From contig NZ_LPVF01000010.1 in NCBI RefSeq assembly GCF_001517105.1, forward strand, positions 496,001 to 560,000: a DNA stretch of 64,000 bases, given 5' to 3'. Of this stretch, positions 38,898-48,091 are shown in pieces. A program made the translations under genes and the position numbers. The DNA is from Bacillus halotolerans (GTDB taxonomy: Bacteria; Bacillota; Bacilli; Bacillales; Bacillaceae). The first letter of the stretch is position 1. The number at the start of each line of letters is the position of its first letter. Under the pieces are notes generated by a model. It saw only the letters and a list, made by a program, of their open reading frames with translations. It made no database searches and was not told the origin of the DNA.

Positions 38898-40226
38898 TCA
38901 CAGCAAGTCAGCGGCAAGCTGGGCAAGCCCGGATCTCTCACCTTTTAAAAGCTTCACACTGCCGGAGATGGGTTGTCCTTTAAACCGCTCAACGACATAT
39001 GCCAGACCATTATTCAGACTGTCTAAATATGGGTGATCAATTTGTTCAGGATCGCCCATTAAGACAATTTTACTGCCTTCGCCCACTCTTGTAAGAAGTG
39101 TTTTCACTTCATGCCTGGTCAAATTTTGCGCTTCATCAATGATAATAAATTGATCAGGAATGCTTCTCCCTCTGATATACGTCAGCGCCTCTACCTGGAT
39201 TGAACCGATCCCCGCCAAAATCGCCTCGAGCTCTCCCGGTTTCTTGGCATTAAACAGAAACTCTAAGTTATCAAAAATCGGCTGCATCCAAGGCTTTAGC
39301 TTTTCCTCTTTTTCACCCGGCAAGTATCCGATATCCTTGCCGACAGGAACAATCGGCCTTGCCACGACCAGCTTTTTATATATCCCTAAATCTTCTGTCT
39401 GTAAAAGCCCCGCTGCCAAAGCAAGCAACGTTTTCCCGGTTCCGGCTTTTCCGATCAGCGTCACCAGCGGAATATCTTCTCGCAGCAAAAGCTCTAACGC
39501 CATTGTCTGCTGAACATTTCTCGGCCTGATTCCCCATACGTGTTCATCATCAAACACAAGTCTTTTTAGGACCGTGCCCGTTTTATCCGCAATACCGACG
39601 GCAGAGGACGACCCTCCTAATTCATCCTTCATTAAGGCGAACTGGTTTGGGTAAAATGCATGCTGCTTCATATCCTGAACTGAAATTTGTTTTTTTCCGT
39701 AAAAAGAGCTAAATAGCTGCTGGTTTATATATAAATCCTTATATCCGCTGTACATTTCATCATTGTCCACAACCCTGTCATTTAAGAAATCTTCAGCAAG
39801 AAGGCCGATGGCATCCGCTTTGACTCTGACTAATACATCCTTGCTGACAAGGATCACAGGCCTACCGTCTTCCTTCGTCTCTTCTTCAAGGCTTAAGTTT
39901 TTAGCAACGGCTAATATACGATTATCATTCGTTTTTTCGATAAAGATTTCTTGAAGCTGGTGAAAGGAACGGTGGTTCAATTCAATTCGCAGCGTTCCCC
40001 CCGTATCAAGCGGAACCTTCTCATGCAGCCTCCCCTTCAGTCTTAGCGCGTCTATCAGCTTAGATACGTGCCTCGCATTCCTCCCAACTTCGTCCATATA
40101 TCGTTTCTTGGAATCAACCTCTTCTAAAACGACAGCAGGGATGACAACTTCATTTTCTTCAAAAGAAAAAATAGCGTTAGGATCCTGTAATAACACATTC
40201 GTATCTAACACATAAATTTTACTCAA
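38898..40226 (-). CDS. phoH2: PIN-PhoH ATPase (PhoH2 family)
   Basis: Two-domain protein of 442 residues. The N-terminal PIN-type nuclease domain (about 1-135) begins IYVLDTNVLLQDP with its conserved Asp. The C-terminal PhoH P-loop ATPase has Walker A LIGKAGTGKTLLAL (about 257-270) and Walker B FIIIDEAQN. Related PhoH2 proteins are RNA helicases with sequence-specific ribonuclease activity and act like an internal toxin module; the role in this organism is inferred only. It corresponds to ylaK and is divergent from ylaJ. Confidence 0.92.
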   Translation of the reverse strand: MSKIYVLDTNVLLQDPNAIFSFEENEVVIPAVVLEEVDSKKRYMDEVGRNARHVSKLIDALRLKGRLHEKVPLDTGGTLRIELNHRSFHQLQEIFIEKTNDNRILAVAKNLSLEEETKEDGRPVILVSKDVLVRVKADAIGLLAEDFLNDRVVDNDEMYSGYKDLYINQQLFSSFYGKKQISVQDMKQHAFYPNQFALMKDELGGSSSAVGIADKTGTVLKRLVFDDEHVWGIRPRNVQQTMALELLLREDIPLVTLIGKAGTGKTLLALAAGLLQTEDLGIYKKLVVARPIVPVGKDIGYLPGEKEEKLKPWMQPIFDNLEFLFNAKKPGELEAILAGIGSIQVEALTYIRGRSIPDQFIIIDEAQNLTRHEVKTLLTRVGEGSKIVLMGDPEQIDHPYLDSLNNGLAYVVERFKGQPISGSVKLLKGERSGLAQLAADLL

Positions 40227-40383
40227 GTCTCAGCCTCCTGATATAAGGGTGGTCAAAGTTCTTCCTGCTTCTCTTACGATGAAAAAGGTGAACGCCTGCT
40301 AAAATATATGTTTTTGTGAATAAAGATAGAAGGTTAATTCAACAATAAAATTAATGAATGCATTTCAAGGAGGGAAACCGCAA

Positions 40384-41013
40384 GTGCGAATTCTTTTCAT
40401 TATCATACAGCTCACACTCATTTTATCCGCCTGCGCTGTTCAACAGGGAAGACAGGAGCAAAATATTGAAAAAGAATCAACAAGACAGCAGGAAACAAAA
40501 CCGATTCACGTAAAGGACACATCTCAGGAAACAAAAGACAATGGAACTAGAACTGATATTGCCAAGCATCTTGTCGGCGTTGCGGAAAAAGTGCCGGATG
40601 TCAAGGATGCGACAGCTGTTGTGCTTGGAGGATATGCTGTAGTAGGAATTGACGTCGACGATAACCTGGATAGAAGCAAAGTCGAAACCATCAAATACTC
40701 TGTGGCACAGGCTTTAAAAAATGATCGGCACGGCGCCAAAGCAGTAGTGGTCGCTGATCCTGATACCGTCAGCCGTCTCAATGAAATGGGAAGAGAGATC
40801 AGTGAAGGCCGTCCTGTTACGGGGATTTTAGATGAACTGGCCGCGATTGTCGGCCGGGTGCTTCCGGAAGTGCCTAACGATGTGATTGACGATGAAGATG
40901 AACCGCAAACCAAGCAGCAAAACGATCAATTAAACAGAAAGCAAGAGAAGGAAATGGAAACGGAACAAAACGATCAATCTGATCATCATATGAAAAAGAA
41001 TAATAATGATTAA
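40384..41013 (+). CDS. ylaJ: YhcN/YlaJ-family spore lipoprotein
   Basis: Sporulation lipoprotein of the YhcN/YlaJ family, 209 residues. GTG at 40384 is 9 nt after AAGGAGGG and is chosen over an ATG ten codons upstream that precedes that site. The signal peptide with lipobox LSAC places the lipid-modified Cys at residue 17. A folded domain around 60-160 (VPDVKDATAVVLGGYAVVGI) resembles the sporulation lipoprotein domain. The tail is rich in Gln, Asn, Asp and Lys and probably unstructured. In B. subtilis it is made late in the forespore and affects germination. Confidence 0.87.
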   Translation: MRILFIIIQLTLILSACAVQQGRQEQNIEKESTRQQETKPIHVKDTSQETKDNGTRTDIAKHLVGVAEKVPDVKDATAVVLGGYAVVGIDVDDNLDRSKVETIKYSVAQALKNDRHGAKAVVVADPDTVSRLNEMGREISEGRPVTGILDELAAIVGRVLPEVPNDVIDDEDEPQTKQQNDQLNRKQEKEMETEQNDQSDHHMKKNNND

Positions 41014-41042
41014 GCTAGAGCCCTTTCGGCTTTAGCTTTTTC
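41012..41042 (+). terminator. Intrinsic terminator after ylaJ
   Basis: AAGCTAGAGCC (41012-41022) and GGCTTTAGCTT (41028-41038) pair with one internal mismatch. A T run follows immediately after the ylaJ stop codon. Confidence 0.85.
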
Positions 41043-41102
41043 TTATTTTGGACAGCATCTGATCCATGATATAATGCATATTAGAGTGAAAGAGGTGATA
41101 TG

Positions 41103-41309
41103 ATGAGGGTCCAATGTTCCATTTGCGATAAAATTGAAACGATTGATGATGAAACCCTGATCGCGAAACGGCTGAGAAACCGTCCGATCCATACATATAT
41201 GTGCCAGGAATGCCATGACCGAATTGCCAAAAAAACAGAAGAACGGCTGAAAACCGGAAAGTTCACATTTCACCCGGGACAGCAGAAGAAAGAAAAAGTT
41301 AAAAAATAA
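41103..41309 (+). CDS. ylaI: Zinc-ribbon protein YlaI
   Basis: A 68-residue basic protein with two Cys pairs, CSIC near the start and CQEC in the middle, typical of a treble-clef or zinc-ribbon fold (DUF2197). Function is unknown. Tandem ATGs at 41100 and 41103 follow AGAGGTGAT; the second is better spaced. The C-terminus is Lys-rich (QQKKEKVKK), suggesting nucleic-acid contact. It ends in a shared terminator with ylaH. Confidence 0.85.
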   Translation: MRVQCSICDKIETIDDETLIAKRLRNRPIHTYMCQECHDRIAKKTEERLKTGKFTFHPGQQKKEKVKK

Positions 41310-41334
41310 AGCGGCAGCTATTCATACAGAATAC

Positions 41335-41371
41335 AAAAAAAAGACTCAGCGAGATGCTGAGTCTTTTTTCA
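41335..41371. terminator. Shared terminator of ylaI and ylaH
   Basis: A perfect stem of about 14 bp has the core GACTCAGC (41343-41350) with GCTGAGTC (41356-41363) and six-base A and T runs on both sides. It works in both directions and touches the ylaH stop codon. Confidence 0.93.
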
Positions 41372-41686
41372 TGATTTTGCGGACTGTTCCTTTTTCGACT
41401 GATACAGCCGAATTTTGTAAATGATTAAAATCAATGCAGCGACGACCAATCCCTCTGCCACAGGCAAAAATACACCGAGAAAAGTCAAAACAGTGCAACC
41501 TAAAGCCAGAAATAAGTACACCACTGCGGATTTTAATACCGGAAGCCGTTTTGCAAATCCAAGCTTAAACACAATAACAGCTAAAACAAAAATGGTGCCA
41601 TACAGCAGCCACATGCCTGCTGCTGGCTGCCGATCCACTTGATATAGAGCGGCGAAGAACGACAGGCGTTCGCTTACATCATTCAA
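41369..41686 (-). CDS. ylaH: Membrane protein YlaH
   Basis: A 105-residue protein of the YlaH-like family with three hydrophobic segments (about 22-42, 50-70 and 73-92) and a basic C-terminal tail ([11 protein letters not shown]). Function is unknown. It starts 56 bp after typA on the same strand and may be cotranscribed with it. Confidence 0.82.
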   Translation of the reverse strand: MNDVSERLSFFAALYQVDRQPAAGMWLLYGTIFVLAVIVFKLGFAKRLPVLKSAVVYLFLALGCTVLTFLGVFLPVAEGLVVAALILIIYKIRLYQSKKEQSAKS

Positions 41687-41741
41687 AAAGATTCCCTCCC
41701 CTGCAGCGTACGGGTTCTATCTTTTCAAATTCTGCAAGGGA

Positions 41742-43580
41742 TTAAGACAATCCTGCTGTTTTTTTCTTTTTAGCCGCTTTTTCACGTTCGTTTTTATTAA
41801 GGATTTTCTTTCTTAAACGGATGGATTCAGGCGTTACTTCGCAGTATTCATCTTCGTTTAAGTACTCTAAAGATTCTTCAAGAGACATGATGCGCGCTTT
41901 TTTAATTGTTGTTGTTTGATCTTTTGTTGCAGAGCGGACGTTTGTCTGCTGTTTCATTTTGCTGACATTGACAACAAGGTCGTTGTCACGGTTATGCTCT
42001 CCGACAATCATTCCTTCATAAACTTCAGTACCAGGTTCAACAAAGATCACACCGCGGTCTTCAATCCCTTGAATTCCGTAAGATGTCGCTTTTCCGTTTT
42101 CCATTGACACAAGCACACCTTGACGGCGTCCGCCGACTTGGCCCGCCTGCATCGGCTGGTAACTGTCAAACGTATGGTTCAGGATACCGAAGCCGCGTGT
42201 TAATGACAGGAACTCTGTTGAGTAACCGATCAATCCGCGGGAAGGCACTGTAAAGATTAAACGGACTTGGCCGTTACCGTTGTTAATCATATCGATCATT
42301 TCACCTTTACGCGCTCCCATTGATTCCATTACAGAGCCTGTATGCTCTTCCGGAACATCAATTTGCACGCGCTCTACAGGCTCACAGCGTACACCGTCAA
42401 TTTCTTTGATGATAACTTCAGGTTTTGACACTTGAAGCTCATAGCCTTCACGGCGCATGTTTTCAATTAAAATAGACAGGTGAAGCTCACCGCGGCCAGA
42501 AACCACCCAAGCATCTGGAGAAGCTGTAGGCTCGACACGCAAGCTGACATCAGTCTGCAGCTGTGACTGAAGGCGCTCTTCAATTTTACGGGCTGTCACA
42601 TATTTCCCTTCACGGCCGGCAAACGGGCTGTTATTTACGACAAATGTCATTTGAAGTGTCGGTTCATCAATACGAAGCACCGGAAGCGGTTCTTGATGCT
42701 CTACAGGACAGACTGTTTCACCGACGTTGATATCTTCCATCCCGGAAACCGCAACGAGGTCTCCCGCTTTTGCTTCTTCAATTTCCACCCGTTTTAAGCC
42801 TTGGAAACCAAAGATTTTTGTCACACGGAATGATTTAGCTGTACCGTCAAGCTTCATAAGAGAAACCTGCTGACCGACTTTCATCGTACCGCGGAAAACA
42901 CGTCCGATTCCGATACGGCCTACATAGTCGTTATAATCAAGAAGTGCAACTTGGAATTGAAGCGGCTCATCTGCATTCTCAACAGGTGCCGGAACATGCT
43001 TAATAATCGTTTCATATAAAGCTTCCATGTTTTCATCTTGCTGCTTAGGGTCAAGGCTCGCTGTTCCATTAATCGCGGAAGCATATACCACCGGGAATTC
43101 GAGCTGTTCTTCATTTGCGTCAAGCTCGATGAACAGGTCAAGAACCTCATCGATAACTTCTTCAGGACGTGCGAAATCACGGTCGATTTTGTTCACAACA
43201 ACAACCGGGTTCAAGTTTTGCTCAAGAGCTTTCTTCAAAACGAAACGAGTTTGAGGCATGCAGCCTTCATATGCGTCAACGACAAGCAGTACGCCGTCAA
43301 CCATTTTCATAATCCGTTCTACCTCTCCCCCAAAGTCTGCGTGTCCAGGGGTATCCAAAATATTAATGCGTGTATCTTTATAGTTAATCGCAGTATTTTT
43401 CGCCAAAATTGTAATGCCGCGTTCGCGTTCAAGATCGTTTGAGTCCATTGCGCGTTCAGCAACTTGTTCGTTGGCACGGAATGTACCAGCCTGGTGTAAA
43501 AGCTGATCGACTAGAGTCGTTTTCCCATGGTCAACGTGGGCAATAATCGCGATGTTGCGAAGATCATTTCGAAGTTTCAC
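41742..43580 (-). CDS. typA: Ribosome-associated GTPase TypA/BipA
   Basis: Translational GTPase of the EF-G type that binds ribosomes and helps large-subunit assembly under stress or cold. It has 612 residues. The G1 motif AHVDHGKT (about 14-21), switch [10 protein letters not shown], and NKID are all intact. EF-G domains II, III and V-like regions follow, with the TypA-specific C-terminal domain ([17 protein letters not shown]). The C-terminus is Lys-rich. It is divergent from ylaF. Confidence 0.96.
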   Translation of the reverse strand: MKLRNDLRNIAIIAHVDHGKTTLVDQLLHQAGTFRANEQVAERAMDSNDLERERGITILAKNTAINYKDTRINILDTPGHADFGGEVERIMKMVDGVLLVVDAYEGCMPQTRFVLKKALEQNLNPVVVVNKIDRDFARPEEVIDEVLDLFIELDANEEQLEFPVVYASAINGTASLDPKQQDENMEALYETIIKHVPAPVENADEPLQFQVALLDYNDYVGRIGIGRVFRGTMKVGQQVSLMKLDGTAKSFRVTKIFGFQGLKRVEIEEAKAGDLVAVSGMEDINVGETVCPVEHQEPLPVLRIDEPTLQMTFVVNNSPFAGREGKYVTARKIEERLQSQLQTDVSLRVEPTASPDAWVVSGRGELHLSILIENMRREGYELQVSKPEVIIKEIDGVRCEPVERVQIDVPEEHTGSVMESMGARKGEMIDMINNGNGQVRLIFTVPSRGLIGYSTEFLSLTRGFGILNHTFDSYQPMQAGQVGGRRQGVLVSMENGKATSYGIQGIEDRGVIFVEPGTEVYEGMIVGEHNRDNDLVVNVSKMKQQTNVRSATKDQTTTIKKARIMSLEESLEYLNEDEYCEVTPESIRLRKKILNKNEREKAAKKKKTAGLS

Positions 43581-43691
43581 TTTTTCATCTCCTAAAAAAA
43601 TTAGATAACTTTCATATTATACCACACATCCTCTTTAAAAGCGTCACGTTTTTCTGTAAACTTATCATAAGACGTAAAAGGGGATGGAAAT

Positions 43692-43880
43692 ATGAAAAAA
43701 ATGAATTGGCTTTTATTATTATTTGCATTTGCAGCGGTTTTCAGCATAATGCTGATCGGCGTCTTTATCGCCGAAAAAAGCGCGTGGGGCATTATCGCCA
43801 GCATTGTGCTCGTTTGCGCCGTTATGGGAAGCGGATTTACGTTAAAAAAGAAAATGCGCGAGCAAGGATTGCTCGATTAA
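43692..43880 (+). CDS. ylaF: Small membrane protein YlaF
   Basis: A 62-residue protein with two hydrophobic helices (about 5-27 and 31-49) joined by a short EKSAWG turn, and a basic C-terminal tail (KKKMREQG). It is of the DUF5325 type with unknown function. ATG at 43692 follows AAAGGGGATGG. It is monocistronic with its own terminator, divergent from typA. Confidence 0.8.
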   Translation: MKKMNWLLLLFAFAAVFSIMLIGVFIAEKSAWGIIASIVLVCAVMGSGFTLKKKMREQGLLD

Positions 43881-43910
43881 AAGCTTATCCTTGCTAAAGA
43901 CATTGTAATC

Positions 43911-43943
43911 AAAAACACCGCAAATGAATGCGGTGTTTTTTCG
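43911..43943 (+). terminator. Intrinsic terminator after ylaF
   Basis: AAAAACACCGCA (43911-43922) pairs perfectly with TGCGGTGTTTTT (43929-43940), followed by more T on the plus strand. Confidence 0.92.
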
Positions 43944-44152
43944 TTACGTAAGGCTTATCTCCCCTGTTTCCTAGGCGGGAAGAAGCAAAACAACATCCAT
44001 TCATGGACAATCGTTCTAAATATGACACTTTTAACCAAACAAAAGTGGTTCGACATTGATATACACAAACTACCATAAAGCCTATTTCCCTCACACCATC
44101 CTCTCCCTATAATGGGATTTGTACCACAATTCACAAAAAGGAGAGACGAAAC

Positions 44153-44758
44153 ATGAAGAAACCATTTGTAAAAAAAGCCATACTTACAACTGCCGCACTG
44201 ACCTCAGCCACCCTGCTTACTTTCGGACCTGATGCCGCAAGCGCAAAAACAGTTAATCACAGCACACCTGCTTTGCAGGAGACAATCACAAATGAAGACC
44301 TGAATACATTTTTCGATTTATTAAATCAATGTATATATGAAGAAGACGGAGTTTATTATTTCGACAGTGAAAAAGCTGTCGAGTTAGGAATGACTCAAGA
44401 AGAGGCTCAAATCATTACGAAATTGTGGGAATCGACATCTGAATTCTTCGATATTGTTTCACAATGTGTGTATGTTGAAGACGGCAGCTACAAATTTGAT
44501 ACAGAAAAAGCTGTTGAGCTCGGCTTCACAGAAAAAGAAGCACTCACGCTTGACCAATTTTTCGCCGCTGTTTCCCTTAAAATTCATATTCTGCAGGCAT
44601 CCATTGTTTCAGAAGATGGAGCGTACAGCTTTGATAAAGATGCAGCTTTAGAAGCTGGTGCGACACCGGAGCAGGCTGATTTTTATGAAAAGCTCTTCGG
44701 TGCACTGTCTCAAGAACAGCTTGCAGCCATCTACCAAATGCTTCATCCGCAAGCTTAA
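44153..44758 (+). CDS. ylaE: Secreted repeat protein YlaE
   Basis: A 201-residue exported protein with unknown function. The signal peptide (1-31) ends in ASA. The mature part is acidic and built of three tandem units of about 45 residues, starting near 50, 95 and 140. Each carries the core EDGxYxFDxxxAxExG. Units one and two each have one cysteine at the same place (Cys60 and Cys105), and the third has none, so one disulfide is possible. A likely -10 TATAAT lies about 40 bp before the gene. It ends in a strong shared terminator. Confidence 0.85.
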   Translation: MKKPFVKKAILTTAALTSATLLTFGPDAASAKTVNHSTPALQETITNEDLNTFFDLLNQCIYEEDGVYYFDSEKAVELGMTQEEAQIITKLWESTSEFFDIVSQCVYVEDGSYKFDTEKAVELGFTEKEALTLDQFFAAVSLKIHILQASIVSEDGAYSFDKDAALEAGATPEQADFYEKLFGALSQEQLAAIYQMLHPQA

Positions 44759-44764
44759 TGTAAT

Positions 44765-44802
44765 AAAAGCGCTTGTCCGTAAATCCGGCAAGCGCTTTTC
44801 CT
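44765..44802. terminator. Shared terminator of ylaE and ylaD
   Basis: AAAAGCGCTTG (44765-44775) pairs with CAAGCGCTTTT (44789-44799). Inner CCG/CGG pairs are possible, and T tracts occur on both strands. Confidence 0.9.
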
Positions 44803-45096
44803 TTATATCAGCAGTTTGATGATCAGCATCACAGCAAACACAGCTCCAAACCAGAAGGCTGCTTTAATAATCAGCAAACCATAGTATCTTTGTTTAAAAC
44901 GGATTTCTTCTTCAGGCAGAAAAGCATCTTGAGGGGGCTGTTCATCTTTAAACTCAAAAGGCTCAGACATCTGTTCAAACATTTCTCTGCAGCTGCGGCA
45001 GGTGTTCATATGCTTTTCAATGAAGTTTTCCGTTTCTTTTTTGCAATCACCTTCAATATACAGAGGGAGAAGGTCTCTTACTAGAAAGCAGGTCAT
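44803..45096 (-). CDS. ylaD: Anti-sigma factor YlaD
   Basis: Membrane-bound anti-sigma factor for YlaC. The cytoplasmic N-terminal ZAS zinc motif is complete: Cys3, His29, Cys33 and Cys36 (HMNTCRSC). One membrane helix lies at about 75-96, and there is almost no external domain. Cys residues in this type can act as a redox sensor, as reported for B. subtilis YlaD. It overlaps ylaC by 4 bp, the usual coupling of sigma and anti-sigma genes. Confidence 0.92.
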   Translation of the reverse strand: MTCFLVRDLLPLYIEGDCKKETENFIEKHMNTCRSCREMFEQMSEPFEFKDEQPPQDAFLPEEEIRFKQRYYGLLIIKAAFWFGAVFAVMLIIKLLI

Positions 45097-45614
45097 ATCC
45101 GCTCCTCCTCTCTGCTTTTCGTCATGTTTTTCTTGAGCTCTAATCTAGCCCGGTGAAGTGTGGTTTTCACTTTCGAAAGGCTCCAGCCTAAGATTTCGGC
45201 GATTTCCTCATAAGAAAGCTCTTGAAATTCTCTTAAAATTAAAACGGATTGGTGCTGATCTTTTAGCTGCAGGAGCTCTTGCCGCAACGTTTCACTTTTA
45301 ACCGTCCGCGAAAGATACTGTTCAGGCTGTTCATAAGTCGTTTGTTTCAGTCCATCATTTAAGCTGATATCAGTAAATTGGTATTTAACTTCCCTTCGGT
45401 ACCAATTAATAAATGTATGGTGTGCAATCGTATACAGCCACGTTCTGATGGAGGAGTGCCCTTTAAACGAAGCAAGCCCGTTAAAGGCTTTCACAAAAGT
45501 GTCCTGAGCTAAATCCTTGGCTGTTTCGAGTTGATGAGTTCTCCGGAATAAATAATTCAAAATCTCCTGGTAATACTGTCGATACAAATTCTCAATCGAA
45601 TCCTTCTGTTTCAT
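45093..45614 (-). CDS. ylaC: ECF RNA polymerase sigma factor YlaC
   Basis: Extracytoplasmic-function sigma factor of 173 residues, beginning MKQKDSIENLYRQYYQEI. Region 2 (TAKDLAQDTFVKAFNGL with IRTWLYTIAHHTFINWYRRE) and region 4 (SVLILREFQELSYEEIAEILGWSLSKVKTTLHRARLEL) are both complete. ATG at 45614 overlaps the ylaB stop by one base (TAATG). A start nine codons upstream would lie inside ylaB and is less likely. In B. subtilis it drives its own operon and is linked to oxidative stress resistance. Confidence 0.93.
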   Translation of the reverse strand: MKQKDSIENLYRQYYQEILNYLFRRTHQLETAKDLAQDTFVKAFNGLASFKGHSSIRTWLYTIAHHTFINWYRREVKYQFTDISLNDGLKQTTYEQPEQYLSRTVKSETLRQELLQLKDQHQSVLILREFQELSYEEIAEILGWSLSKVKTTLHRARLELKKNMTKSREEERI

Positions 45615-45874
45615 TAAAAATAAAACCACACCGTCATCCAAATGGCCAATAAAATGAAACAGATATACATGGAAGACATATATACTTTCATATGTCTGAT
45701 TTGGCTCTCATCTTCAGTTCTCTTTGAACATGATTCACTCTTTAAGGCTTCCGCATTTTTTTGATATAACGGCTCATGCTGTTTCATCCAGTCCATTGAT
45801 TCATCCTCTAGCTCTCTTTCTTTATATAGGTCGTATAAATCTAAAAACACAGCCTCTTTTTCTCTATGATTCAT
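45614..45874 (-). CDS. ylaB: Small membrane protein YlaB
   Basis: An 86-residue protein with a highly charged N-terminal two-thirds (REKEAVFLDLYDLYKERELE) and one C-terminal membrane helix (about 65-86). Function is unknown. It overlaps ylaA by 11 bp upstream and ylaC by one base downstream, so all four yla genes are translated from one tightly coupled message. Confidence 0.83.
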   Translation of the reverse strand: MNHREKEAVFLDLYDLYKERELEDESMDWMKQHEPLYQKNAEALKSESCSKRTEDESQIRHMKVYMSSMYICFILLAIWMTVWFYF

Positions 45875-47795
45875 AAAGACTTTTCACCTCTTGAGTTTCT
45901 CCATCCACCACATAAGCATCATGACGATTTGAGCCGAACGGCTGAATAATGATCAGCCATGCATAATGGCGTTCATTCCCTCTTTGAACGATAATCGGAC
46001 GCATGCGTTTTTTGTAAATGACATCCTTATATACAGAAGCTACTTTTTCATAAGCCAATTTGCCATCACGATACGTATACGGGAATGAATTATCGGGTGT
46101 ACCGTTGTAAACATAAACGTTTAGCAACCCTTGATCTTCAAAAAACTCATATGTTTTAGAGGAATCAGAATACACCGCCTTATCACTCTGCCTGCTTTTT
46201 TTCTTTATTTCTGATACATCCGCTTCGAAGACCGACAACATCTGCTGCTGCAGCTGACTGTTTGCCAGTGAACTTTTTCTTTTAATTGGAAGTGAAAGAC
46301 TTTGCAAACTGCCGGTTTCAGCCTCAAAGGACAAAACCATTCCTTCTTTTGTTTCAACCCGTACCAGGCTTCCAAGCAGGCTGTTACTTTCAATATCTGT
46401 AATTTGATAAGGCTGTTGAGGTATTTTCAAAGCTGTAAACATTTCCTTCACTTTGTTGTGTATGTCTTGTTCTGTGATATGAACATGCCGAAGGGAATCA
46501 AGCTGATAAATTGAAGGGTCTTCACTAAAGCCCATTAAGGTTCCCTTTTCCCAATAAAATACTGTGCCATCATCATCGTTATCTTTTTTATGAAATTGAT
46601 TTTTGAGGAATATACGAACGGCTGTCTGACCGTCTTCTTTAGATACCTTTGTTTCGATATGATCCTTACTTAACACTCGTCCGTGTCGCTCAAGGAAAGC
46701 GATTGACTTTCGTACGTATTCCTGATCAGCCAGCGTTTTCCCATGTGCCTTTTTCAAGTACTGATAATTACGTATCATCTGGGATACTTCATCAACCTCT
46801 GCCTCATAACTCATGCTTTTAAATGAGTAGAAATAATGCACATCCATATTTGTGTTGTGTAAAAATAATGTCTCATCCGTCGGAAAAAATGACTTTAAAA
46901 TCTGTTCCGCTTTTTCAGATGAAATGTGCTCTCCTACAAAATTGAATGTATCGGTGACATTTGCTGGCTTTGATATAGCGAAAGCAACCGTTCCTAAGTT
47001 ATATATCGGATTTAAGAGCAAAATAAACATCACAATGACAGCGATCGTCAGCCCCTTCTTAATACGCACATAAGCTTTCCCTGACTTTTGGAACAGATGA
47101 TAACTCATCAAAAACCCCGCCATTGTCAAATAAATCGTATACGGCATTGCAGCTCCATAGTCAATCGAAATGTGCTCGGAATATGGCACAAGCAGCAGTA
47201 CAAGGAGTCCGACAATCAGCGAATAAAATAAACCTAGTAAAATCTTATTTGTTCTCCAATACAGTTTGAAAAATAGCACATTCAATACAATAGGAAGAAT
47301 GATCATTAAAAACAGAGAACCGTATACAATCGGCTCGATCTCATCAGGATATTGCTTCCAAAACGAAAAGAGACTGAATACCATCTGCACAATCGGCAAG
47401 CTGACAACAGCCAGATCAAACGTAAAAAACATCCCTTTTCCGCCAGTATCACGAAGCATTAACATATAATGAAAAGCCGTCAGCAGCACATACCCGTATA
47501 AGAAAAAATGCAGCAGCGGCAGCAATTCGTTCCCCTCATCCCTTAAATAAGCGCTGGTAAAGTTCGTTACCTGCACCTGATGAACAAGTTCAACAGACAC
47601 GCCCGCCAGCAAAACAACCCGTAATAATACTCCAGCAAAAAACAATGTATGGCACCGATTGATTTTCGGGTGATATGCCAATATATACAGTGCTGCAAGG
47701 GCAACAATTGACCATTGAATCAGCAAAGTGCTTTGCCTGCTCAAAATAAAGTAACGTTCAAAATGCAATACATAATGACTGAATAAATCAAACAC
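45864..47795 (-). CDS. ylaA: Large membrane protein YlaA
   Basis: First gene of ylaABCD, with unknown function. The N-terminal half (to about residue 270) has eight or more membrane helices. The C-terminal half is a soluble, probably external domain with YlaA-specific repeats of PepSY-like character (EQILKSFFPTDET, VKEMFTALKIPQQPYQ). GTG at 47795 is 9 nt from AAAGGA. A TTG at 47804 directly abuts that site and is less likely. The sigma factor YlaC is expected to recognise the promoter upstream, but I could not place it. Confidence 0.83.
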   Translation of the reverse strand: MFDLFSHYVLHFERYFILSRQSTLLIQWSIVALAALYILAYHPKINRCHTLFFAGVLLRVVLLAGVSVELVHQVQVTNFTSAYLRDEGNELLPLLHFFLYGYVLLTAFHYMLMLRDTGGKGMFFTFDLAVVSLPIVQMVFSLFSFWKQYPDEIEPIVYGSLFLMIILPIVLNVLFFKLYWRTNKILLGLFYSLIVGLLVLLLVPYSEHISIDYGAAMPYTIYLTMAGFLMSYHLFQKSGKAYVRIKKGLTIAVIVMFILLLNPIYNLGTVAFAISKPANVTDTFNFVGEHISSEKAEQILKSFFPTDETLFLHNTNMDVHYFYSFKSMSYEAEVDEVSQMIRNYQYLKKAHGKTLADQEYVRKSIAFLERHGRVLSKDHIETKVSKEDGQTAVRIFLKNQFHKKDNDDDGTVFYWEKGTLMGFSEDPSIYQLDSLRHVHITEQDIHNKVKEMFTALKIPQQPYQITDIESNSLLGSLVRVETKEGMVLSFEAETGSLQSLSLPIKRKSSLANSQLQQQMLSVFEADVSEIKKKSRQSDKAVYSDSSKTYEFFEDQGLLNVYVYNGTPDNSFPYTYRDGKLAYEKVASVYKDVIYKKRMRPIIVQRGNERHYAWLIIIQPFGSNRHDAYVVDGETQEVKSLYES

Positions 47796-47804
47796 GAACA
47801 ACAA

Positions 47805-48091
47805 TCCTTTACTTCTTATTAAGGCCTCATCAGGTTAGACAAGCCGCTTGTTAAAAAGTTTCAATAAAAACCAAAAATTTCTCATCTCCCCCTTCGATAA
47901 AGACGACATAACTCTTGCAATTCATCCATCGCATGACACTTGACTCATCTTGATATTATTCAACAAAAATAAACACAGGACAATTCTATCAATTTTGTCT
48001 AGTTATGTTAGTTTTTGTTGAGAATGCCAGATTGCTCGTTTAATATAACGATATAAAGATTTTTCAGTATTTTCAAAAAGGGGGATTTATT
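47805..48091. promoter_or_regulatory. Divergent ylaA-nprE regulatory region
   Basis: This AT-rich stretch between divergent genes must hold the nprE promoter and the YlaC-dependent ylaA promoter. In B. subtilis nprE is activated by DegU and repressed by ScoC; AT-rich inverted tracts are present but I cannot assign operators reliably. No gene is seen. Confidence 0.55.
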
